Shown here piece by piece: positions 8,377 to 14,804 of a stretch of 64,000 nucleotides of DNA. Where the stretch lies: the NCBI GenBank assembly GCA_017622925.1, contig JAGAQC010000076.1, positions 1 to 64,000 on the forward strand, given 5' to 3'. This stretch comes from Ruminococcus sp. GTDB lineage: Bacteria > Bacillota > Clostridia > Oscillospirales > Ruminococcaceae. Position 1 is the stretch's first letter. Each line of letters begins with the position of its first letter. The notes below the pieces were generated by a model. The model ran no database searches and was not told where the DNA came from. It worked only from the letters and a program-made list of their open reading frames with translations. Made by a program: the position numbers and the translations under genes.

Positions 8377-9342
8377 ATGCCTAATTTTAATCAGGAACCT
8401 ATCCCCGTATTTCTTTTTCTCGGTTTTCTTGAAGCCGGCAAGACCCGTTTTTTGCAGGAAACTCTTGAAGACAGGCGTTTTAACTCGGGCGAGAAAACTC
8501 TGATACTTTCTTTTGAGGAGGGTATCGAGGAGCTTGATTTCACGAAATTCCCGAACAAGGGAAAAAATCTCACTATGAAGATGATCGAAGACAAATCCGA
8601 GATGAACGTGCCGAACCTTGCCCGAATCGCTTACGAAACAAGAGCGGAAAAAATCATTATCGAGTATAACGGAATGTGGCAGGTGAGCGAGCTTTTCTCC
8701 AATATGCCCGATAACTGGGGCGTTTATCAGGTCATGTTCTTTGCGGACGCATCAACTTTTATGGCTTACAATGCAAACATGAGAAGTCTTGTGGTCGATA
8801 AGCTCAATATCGCTGAGCTTACCGTGTTCAACCGCTTTGAAAAAAGCATGGACGTTAAGGAGTTCCACAAGATAGTCAGGGGAGTAAGCCGAAGAAGTGA
8901 AATATGCTATGAGTATACCGACGGTCAGGTCGCTTATGACGATATTGAAGACCCTCTGCCGTTCGATATTGAAGCCGATCACATCGTCATAGAAGACCGT
9001 GATTATGCCCTTTGGTACAGAGACATCATGGACGAACCCGAAAAATACGACGGCAAGACAGTGACCTTCAAAGGACTTACGGCGAAAAACAGGAAGTTCC
9101 CCGAGAATTCCTTTGCTTTCGGCAGACACATAATGACCTGCTGTGTTGAGGATATTCAATATTGCTGGGCGGCGGCTGTCTGGGATAAGCCTGTTGACTT
9201 TGATCCGAAAAAATGGCAGAAAATTACGGCTGTTATAAAGGTCCAGAAGCATAAGGTCTACAAGGGCGCAGGTCCTGTGCTTTATGTACAGTCGCTTGAA
9301 GCGGCGGACGCTCCCGAGCAGGAAGTTGCTACATTTTATTAA
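8377..9342 (+). CDS. COG0523-like GTPase fused to a YcgQ/TIGR03943-type C-terminal domain
   Basis: The first 200 or so residues resemble a G3E GTPase: P-loop-like FLFLGFLEAGKTRF and a Walker B-like IIIEYNGMW. The CxCC metal site of the preceding protein is missing, and the P-loop has Glu where Gly-Ala is usual. From about residue 215 it changes to a domain with YDGKTVTFKG, FGRHIMTCC and a basic end (KKWQKITAVIKV). This resembles the soluble C-terminal domain of YcgQ/TIGR03943 proteins, whose genes often neighbour COG0523 genes with the permease YcgR. The start is 12 bp after the previous stop, with AAGGAG. It is likely a partner of the upstream chaperone in metal delivery. The function is unproven. 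Confidence 0.72.
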   Translation: MPNFNQEPIPVFLFLGFLEAGKTRFLQETLEDRRFNSGEKTLILSFEEGIEELDFTKFPNKGKNLTMKMIEDKSEMNVPNLARIAYETRAEKIIIEYNGMWQVSELFSNMPDNWGVYQVMFFADASTFMAYNANMRSLVVDKLNIAELTVFNRFEKSMDVKEFHKIVRGVSRRSEICYEYTDGQVAYDDIEDPLPFDIEADHIVIEDRDYALWYRDIMDEPEKYDGKTVTFKGLTAKNRKFPENSFAFGRHIMTCCVEDIQYCWAAAVWDKPVDFDPKKWQKITAVIKVQKHKVYKGAGPVLYVQSLEAADAPEQEVATFY

Positions 9343-9357
9343 TATTAGGTGATTTTT

Positions 9358-10164
9358 ATGGATAAAATTAAAATTGGATTTATCGGCGCAGGAAATATGG
9401 GTACGGCTATAATGAAAGGCATCGCTTCAAGCAGTGTCGGAGAAAACACGGAGCTTTTTGCTTTTGATCCGGATTCGGCTAAGGTCAGCGCGCTTTCAAA
9501 GTTCGGCGTATCCGCTTGTAAAAGCGAAGCGGAGCTTACCGAAATGTGCGAGTATATTTTTCTTGCCGTAAAGCCACAGATCATTGAAACGGTAATAGAA
9601 GCGGCTGCGCCTGCTGTAACTTCCGAAAAGGTAATAATTTCCATAGCGGCAGGAATTTCCGATGAATTTATTGCTTCAAAGACTATTCCCGAAGCTAAGG
9701 TAATACTTGTTATGCCGAACACGCCTCTGCTCCTTGGCGAGGGCGCGTCTGCGCTTTCAAGAAACGATCGTGTCAGCGACGAGGAATTTGACGTTATTCT
9801 TAACGTTTTCCGTTCATGCGGAAAGGCTGCCGTTATCCCAAAGGATAAAATGAAGGAAATTATTGCGATAAACGGCAGCAGTCCTGCGTTTATTTACCTT
9901 TTTGCCAAAAGCTTCATTGATTATGCGGAGGCTGTAGGGATACCGTCCGAATCAGCCGCCGAGCTTTTCAGTCAAAGCCTTATCGGTTCGGCAAAAATGA
10001 TAAGCGATTCGGGATATACAATTGACGAACTGATAAAAATGGTGTCCTCTCCCGGCGGTACGACTCTTGCAGGTCTTGACAAGCTTTACGACGGCAAGCT
10101 TGAAGACACGGTAAGAAGCTGCTGCGAAAGTTGCACCAAGCGAGCATACGAGCTTTCAAAATAA
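9358..10164 (+). CDS. proC: Pyrroline-5-carboxylate reductase
   Basis: This enzyme reduces 1-pyrroline-5-carboxylate to L-proline with NAD(P)H in the last step of proline synthesis. The N-terminal Rossmann motif GFIGAGNMGTAIMKG, the VMPNTP segment and the C-terminal SPGGTT signature are all present. The length (268 aa) is standard. The ATG at 9358 follows TAGGTGA; an upstream GTG at 9349 lies inside that ribosome-binding site and is unlikely. It follows the COG0523 pair by 15 bp, probably by read-through. No other proline gene is nearby. Confidence 0.93.
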   Translation: MDKIKIGFIGAGNMGTAIMKGIASSSVGENTELFAFDPDSAKVSALSKFGVSACKSEAELTEMCEYIFLAVKPQIIETVIEAAAPAVTSEKVIISIAAGISDEFIASKTIPEAKVILVMPNTPLLLGEGASALSRNDRVSDEEFDVILNVFRSCGKAAVIPKDKMKEIIAINGSSPAFIYLFAKSFIDYAEAVGIPSESAAELFSQSLIGSAKMISDSGYTIDELIKMVSSPGGTTLAGLDKLYDGKLEDTVRSCCESCTKRAYELSK

Positions 10165-10186
10165 TTAAGCATAAAACCTGTCCGAA

Positions 10187-10226
10187 CCGCATATCCTTGA
10201 ATATGTTTATTGAAAGGATGATGCGG
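10187..10226 (+). promoter_or_regulatory. Hairpin covering the ribosome-binding site of the SpoIIM-like gene
   Basis: CCGCATATCCTT (10187-10198) pairs with AAGGATGATGCGG (10214-10226) with one bulged base. The 3' arm contains the AAAGGAT ribosome-binding site of the next gene and ends one base before its proposed CTG start. No U-run follows, so a translational switch fits better than a terminator. Confidence 0.5.
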
Positions 10227-10227
10227 T

Positions 10228-10806
10228 CTGAAGCGGACTATTTATACATCGGGCGAAGGCGGCGGCGTTAAACTGCTGCTCCTTTGTACTGCCGAGCTTA
10301 TCGGTATTGCAGTTGGTTCTTATTTTGCGGTTAATTCTGAGAACAGCGAATTGCTGCGTAAATACTTTTGCGCCGAACTTTACGGCGGAACGGCTTTGGA
10401 GATATTTGGATTCTCGCTTTTGACATTGACAATATTTCTCGGGACGGCGTTTCTTTTGGGCTTATTTGCTTTGGGACAGCCTTTCGGGATCGCGCTTTTA
10501 ATGGGTATGGGAGCTGAACTCGGATGTTCTGCGGCTATGCTGTATTCCGAAAAGGGGATCGCCGCCATACCTGCCGTACTTGCGCTGTATCTGCCGAAAA
10601 CTGCGGCAGTATCTGCTGTAGCGATTCTTGCGGCAAGGGAAGTTCTCAGAAATTCATCTTCTTTATTGAGGAGTATGCTCGGCACGGCAGATCCGCCGAG
10701 TTTTAAAAGCTTCTGCATAAGGTATGCCGTACTTTTCGCTGCCGCATTGATAATTTCTGCGGTCGATTCTCTGTTGATTTTTTTCTTCGGGAGATTTGTA
10801 TTATAA
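10228..10806 (+). CDS. SpoIIM-like membrane protein, apparent CTG start
   Basis: This is a small integral membrane protein with about four or five helices. Its pattern recalls the stage II sporulation protein M family: AVGSYFAVNSE, then a hydrophobic FLLGLFALGQPFG segment. The first usual start codon in this frame (TTG at 10351) would delete the first helix and loop. The frame is open back to a TGA at 10219 and encodes LKRTIYTSGEGGG followed by a good helix. The only sensible initiator is CTG at 10228, placed 9 nt after AAAGGAT, giving 192 residues, near the family length. A frameshift or sequencing error is the alternative. It precedes a DUF624-type gene by 21 bp. Confidence 0.6.
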   Translation: MKRTIYTSGEGGGVKLLLLCTAELIGIAVGSYFAVNSENSELLRKYFCAELYGGTALEIFGFSLLTLTIFLGTAFLLGLFALGQPFGIALLMGMGAELGCSAAMLYSEKGIAAIPAVLALYLPKTAAVSAVAILAAREVLRNSSSLLRSMLGTADPPSFKSFCIRYAVLFAAALIISAVDSLLIFFFGRFVL

Positions 10807-10827
10807 ATTAATTGGAGGAAGTTTAAA

Positions 10828-11748
10828 TTGGGTTTATTCAGCAGCTATGAAAATTCCGGTCCGGGCATTCCGAAATATGCTCCCAAGAAAAAGGGGCTTG
10901 CTCTTTTTTTTGATTTGTTTTTCAGAAAAATATGGAAGATAGCAGAACTGAATATGCTGTTTTTCATTTTTTGCACTCCTCTTGTGGCGGCTTTGTTTAT
11001 CGTAAGCTTTATGAAAAATTATGAGCTTATGCTTATACTGTTGATTGCCTTGTTTATTGTTTTTACGATAAATATAGGACCTGCTATGGCAGCAATGACA
11101 AAGGTAATCAGAGCATTCCTTATTGAAAAGCACGTTTATATTGTTCGTGATTTTTTCCGCGGGTATCGTGAGAATTTCAAAAAAGGCTTAGTTGTCGGAA
11201 TACTTGATGTTGTGGCTGCCTTATCGGTATTCTCGGGATATAACCTCTATCCTGACTGGGCGGAATTTTATCATAACAAGCTGTTCTATATTCCTTTGGT
11301 AATAACGCTCAGCGTAGGGCTTGTAGTATTTATGATGAACTATTACATTTTCCTTATGATGGCGGCTACCGATCTTTCTCTGAAAAATCTGATAAAAAAT
11401 TCGTTTGCTCTTGCGTTTGTCTCTTTAAAGCAGAACGTTATTACAACGTTTTTTATAATTATTTTCGGAGTGTTGGAGTTCCTGCTGTTCGCCTACACGC
11501 CGCCGCTTTTCCTATTGATACTGCCGTTTTTCCCGGCTGCTTTGGTATGGTTTATTGTGTGCTTTAACAGTTATCCCGTAATTCAGAAATATGTTATTAA
11601 CCCGTATTACGAGAGTATCGGCGAAATTAACCCCGAGCTTACGGACGGTACGGACGACATTGAAGAAGAAACTCTTTTTGAGGATATGGGCGGAAAGGAA
11701 AAACCCATCGAAAAGCGAAAGAGGGGAAAGGGCAAAAGAATTTCTTAA
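10828..11748 (+). CDS. DUF624/YesL-type membrane protein
   Basis: A 306-residue protein with five or six predicted helices. A positively charged N-terminal segment (PKYAPKKKG) precedes the helix FFRKIWKIAELNMLFFIF, which resembles the DUF624 (YesL) family often found with carbohydrate-uptake genes in Firmicutes. The start is TTG at 10828, supported by GGAGGA 8 bp upstream; no ATG suits the frame. The C-terminus is charged (KKRGKGKR-like). It closes the rightward gene group, before a strong hairpin. The role is unknown. Confidence 0.65.
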   Translation: MGLFSSYENSGPGIPKYAPKKKGLALFFDLFFRKIWKIAELNMLFFIFCTPLVAALFIVSFMKNYELMLILLIALFIVFTINIGPAMAAMTKVIRAFLIEKHVYIVRDFFRGYRENFKKGLVVGILDVVAALSVFSGYNLYPDWAEFYHNKLFYIPLVITLSVGLVVFMMNYYIFLMMAATDLSLKNLIKNSFALAFVSLKQNVITTFFIIIFGVLEFLLFAYTPPLFLLILPFFPAALVWFIVCFNSYPVIQKYVINPYYESIGEINPELTDGTDDIEEETLFEDMGGKEKPIEKRKRGKGKRIS

Positions 11749-11831
11749 ACGGACTTCCTCATGGATGCTATTGACAAGTCTGATGATTTCAAATTCATTT
11801 CATCACAATATGGTAATCAAATATTAACAAT

Positions 11832-11869
11832 ACGCCCCGAAGCAATTAATGATAACTGCTTTGGGGCGT
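11832..11869. terminator. Bidirectional terminator between convergent genes
   Basis: A 13-bp GC-rich stem (ACGCCCCGAAGCA with its complement, one G-U pair) with a 12-nt loop. It separates the rightward membrane gene from the leftward dockerin gene. Flanks are AT-rich but lack a clean U-run. Confidence 0.65.
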
Positions 11870-11896
11870 AAACTTCTTTATAAGTGTCTATAAAAT

Positions 11897-14401
11897 TTAC
11901 TTATCATCAGCGGTCAGAGGAAGCTGCGAAACATCAAGAAGTCCGGCGTCAACTTTCTGCAAAGTGAGGGAATCCGAGGTCGTAATTCCGTTTATGCCGT
12001 CAACGTCTCCATTTTTGAGACCCTGTTCAGAAAGACCGTATTTATCCTGATTGCCAAGATGCTGTAAAATTGCAGTTGAGTCGGCAATGGTGACCTTTCC
12101 GTCGCAATTTGCATCGCCTGCAAGATATTCTGAGCTGTCGGAAATAACGTTCAATTTAAAAGCGCTGACAGTTTTTTCAATACCTGACGAAGAAGTGATC
12201 TTCACAGAGTATTCGCCCTCGTCATTGGTGGAAATATCTTGAAGTATCAGTTTATTTGAAGTCGCTTCGGGAATAATTTCACCGTTTCGCATCCATTCGT
12301 ATTGCGAAGAATCGTCAAGCTCCGTGATAGCTGTGTATTCATAGTTTTCGCCCTCATTAAGGCGAACCTCCGTAAGAGCCGATAATACGACAAAATCAGA
12401 GGGGATAGTGCATTCTGCCGTTCTGATGTCGCTCATAAGTTTCCAATCATTTCCGCTGTCCTGCATAAAAATACGCAGATTGTCAAGCTTCATGCCGGGT
12501 TCAAGAGCCATGACCTCAAAAGGTATACGGAACTCTGTCATATTATCGCTCCACTTGCATTGACAGCCGTTGTAGTCTCCGTGATTAAAGTAAATAAAGC
12601 CGTTTGACGCATAATAGAGCCAATAATTTTCCGAATTGACAGGGTTTTTAAGCTGCAAGTTATATACGGGAGCAGCAGCGTTGTTCTCAATATTGCTCAT
12701 AACGTAAAGGTACTTATCATCAGACTTTGCATAGAGCTTTACACCCGATTCATATTCGCCGACGATCATATCGTTAGTCCATTCACGGGGGGACGACTGC
12801 ACTCCGTCAACCACCGTCTTTCCCTCAGCCGAATAAAACTGAGAAGGCGTATTGTCCGTATTTTCGGAGGCTTTAAGCGTGTTGTTCGTACCTTTGATGC
12901 TGCTTTCCGTTACCTTGACCGTTCCAAGTCGATTTGCTCCCAACGACGGATTCCATACACCCTCGTTGGCAAATCGTATGCTTCGGCTGCTCATGTTGGC
13001 AATTTCAAGGGGAGTTCCCATGCTCAGCTTTAAATATACATTCCAGTCGCCCTCGGGAAGACAATCGGGGAGCTTGATATTAAGCTGATTCTCGGTTTCA
13101 GTGCATGAAAGCCATTGGCGGCAATTCGTATCAGCCTCGGCATAGGTGAAAACTCCGTCTTTTTCGAGCAGTACATACGACTGAACCGACGGAATAACAT
13201 TGGCAAATCCTGTGTTTTCTATTTTGAAATTTACCTGTATGTCTCCGCCTTGTTCAACAGCTCCCGTAAGCTTTGAGTCACGAAGCACAAAACGATAGCC
13301 GATGTGGTCACGCATGAATTTAAAGACAGTTTGTCCGTAATATGCAGAATTATCTGCACCACTTGTATCATATGCTTCCGAAAATGTATAATCTTTGTAA
13401 AGATTAAAAATGTTGCTGTTTATATAACTCAGATGAGTTTTGTACATTTCGGGTATTGCATTTTCAGGAAGATAGGTATCGTACTTCTTTGCAAATTCGA
13501 TATTTCCCGAAAATTCGCCGCCAAAGTAAGAAGTAAGAGTCTGATGAGACAGCCAGTCCGTTTCGATCTCACGGTTCGCATATGTACCAAGGTCTGAATT
13601 ACTGCCCATGTAGCCATCGTCAAAAAGACCTATTCTGTCCTTGTTTTTCTGAATGTCAGAGGTATATTTACTTTCGGTAAGACTGTCAATAAGCTCTCTG
13701 TCAGCGAGTTCGGCACGGGTTATTCCTGCCCATTCAGCGAATATATCGGGAGTTCTGACAGTTACGGGTATCGGTGCTGGAACTGCCTGAAGCAGAGCCT
13801 CCAACACCTGAGCCTTGTGCTGAACAGACGTATATTTTCCGCCGTGCATTTCGCCCCATTTTCCAACGAAACCGCATTCCACAAAGGCGATAATATCGGA
13901 GTACTTCTCGAAAAGTCCGCTGTTTTTCAGTTGCTCTATATGACGGAGAACCTGCTCAAAGGACGCAGGCTCGGGATTATCCTTGCCCTCATCGTCATAA
14001 CGGAAACGAAGTGCAACCATACAGCCGTTGTTGCGGCAGTTTTGGAGCGTTTCGTCCCATGCTTTGAAAAAAGCATCGTCGAAGTCATAGTCAACACCCT
14101 CTGTATAAGTTCCGTCCTCGTTTTTCGTGCCGTTGACGCCGCATGAAAATGCGCCTATATCAATGAAAAACAGCATAAGATTACCTGTCGGATTATAAAC
14201 GGGCGTTTTCTCGGGTTTGCAGTTAGCCCATACAGTTGAGCTGTAGCCAACTCCGGGATTACCAATAGTTTCAATTGATTCGGTATAGTTTATGCCGCTG
14301 TCCTTTAAATCAGATCCTTCGGCATATATCGGGAAACATACCGCGCCCGAGGTTATTGTTGAAGCAAGTAAAAGTGAAAATATTTTTTTGTTCAGATCCA
14401 T
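11897..14401 (-). CDS. Secreted DUF4874/DUF4832 glycosidase-like protein with Ig-like and dockerin modules
   Basis: This is an 834-residue secreted protein. The start is placed at the internal ATG at 14401, which has AAGGAG and opens a clear signal peptide (MDLNKKIFSLLLASTITSGA); earlier codons lie in the leader. Residues of about 40-480 look like the DUF4874 plus DUF4832 pair, a presumed TIM-barrel glycoside hydrolase (VALRFRYDDEG, IAFVECGFVGKWGEMHGG). About 540-690 resembles a CBM9-like beta domain. About 700-770 is an Ig-like fold (YEWMRNGEI, DEGEYSVKI). The end is a dockerin (GDANCDGKVTIADST, NGDVDGINGITTSDSL). The substrate is not known; plant polysaccharide is inferred from the dockerin. 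Confidence 0.75.
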   Translation of the reverse strand: MDLNKKIFSLLLASTITSGAVCFPIYAEGSDLKDSGINYTESIETIGNPGVGYSSTVWANCKPEKTPVYNPTGNLMLFFIDIGAFSCGVNGTKNEDGTYTEGVDYDFDDAFFKAWDETLQNCRNNGCMVALRFRYDDEGKDNPEPASFEQVLRHIEQLKNSGLFEKYSDIIAFVECGFVGKWGEMHGGKYTSVQHKAQVLEALLQAVPAPIPVTVRTPDIFAEWAGITRAELADRELIDSLTESKYTSDIQKNKDRIGLFDDGYMGSNSDLGTYANREIETDWLSHQTLTSYFGGEFSGNIEFAKKYDTYLPENAIPEMYKTHLSYINSNIFNLYKDYTFSEAYDTSGADNSAYYGQTVFKFMRDHIGYRFVLRDSKLTGAVEQGGDIQVNFKIENTGFANVIPSVQSYVLLEKDGVFTYAEADTNCRQWLSCTETENQLNIKLPDCLPEGDWNVYLKLSMGTPLEIANMSSRSIRFANEGVWNPSLGANRLGTVKVTESSIKGTNNTLKASENTDNTPSQFYSAEGKTVVDGVQSSPREWTNDMIVGEYESGVKLYAKSDDKYLYVMSNIENNAAAPVYNLQLKNPVNSENYWLYYASNGFIYFNHGDYNGCQCKWSDNMTEFRIPFEVMALEPGMKLDNLRIFMQDSGNDWKLMSDIRTAECTIPSDFVVLSALTEVRLNEGENYEYTAITELDDSSQYEWMRNGEIIPEATSNKLILQDISTNDEGEYSVKITSSSGIEKTVSAFKLNVISDSSEYLAGDANCDGKVTIADSTAILQHLGNQDKYGLSEQGLKNGDVDGINGITTSDSLTLQKVDAGLLDVSQLPLTADDK

Positions 14402-14470
14402 AAGAAAACTCCTTTTATAATAATTGATAGCCATTAGCTTTATGGTGTCCGCCGTAATAATGATATAATA

Positions 14471-14499
14471 ATTATAACTCATTTACATCAAAATGTCAA
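14471..14499 (-). promoter_or_regulatory. Sigma-A promoter of the DUF4832 dockerin gene
   Basis: TTGACA, 17 bp, TATAAT on the minus strand. The leader downstream (14429-14453) carries an AGCCATT heptad and the ATGGTGTCCGC core found in the repeat arrays at 32-46 kb. Confidence 0.75.
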
Positions 14500-14583
14500 T
14501 TAAATTGAAGAAACATATTCGGGGAAGTATTGATATAATAGTTCGTATAATCACAATTATAAGAACTAAACAGTTACGTTTTT

Positions 14584-14626
14584 AAGCTCTGTCTGTATTG
14601 GCGTATTTCGCTAACAGACAGAGCTT
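14584..14626. terminator. Perfect 13-bp hairpin downstream of the acyl-CoA synthetase fusion
   Basis: AAGCTCTGTCTGT and its exact complement enclose a 17-nt loop. There is no strong U-run on either strand, so terminator activity is only likely. Confidence 0.45.
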
Positions 14627-14631
14627 TACTA

Positions 14632-14794
14632 AGAGCCTGTTCAGAATCTCTCCGCGCACGTCTTTTCGGCAAATTTTGCCGAATCCTGCGTCAAAAATCC
14701 TTGCCATACACAAAGTATTCCTACGAATTTTTTCCTTGACTTCGACAAAATTATGCTCGAAAATCCGCACACGCCGAGATTGTGAACAGGCTCT
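14632..14794. repeat. 163-bp inverted-repeat element, copy 1
   Basis: The ends are AGAGCCTGTTCA...TGAACAGGCTCT, with roughly 19-bp terminal arms, and the interior is partly self-complementary. Read on the minus strand it aligns along its whole length with the element at 38914-39076, and more loosely with 18746-18907. It has no ORF. It lies between the stop of the fusion gene and a hairpin, where it would be transcribed as a long 3' hairpin. Confidence 0.8.
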
Positions 14795-14804
14795 AAAACT
14801 GCGC

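Noticed and set aside
10351-10806. SpoIIM-like gene starting at TTG 10351
   Set aside because: That start has no good ribosome-binding site and drops a clearly coding N-terminal helix that is open upstream.
14584-14626. Strong intrinsic terminator
   Set aside because: The stem is perfect but neither strand has a U-run after it; it is kept as a weak terminator call only.
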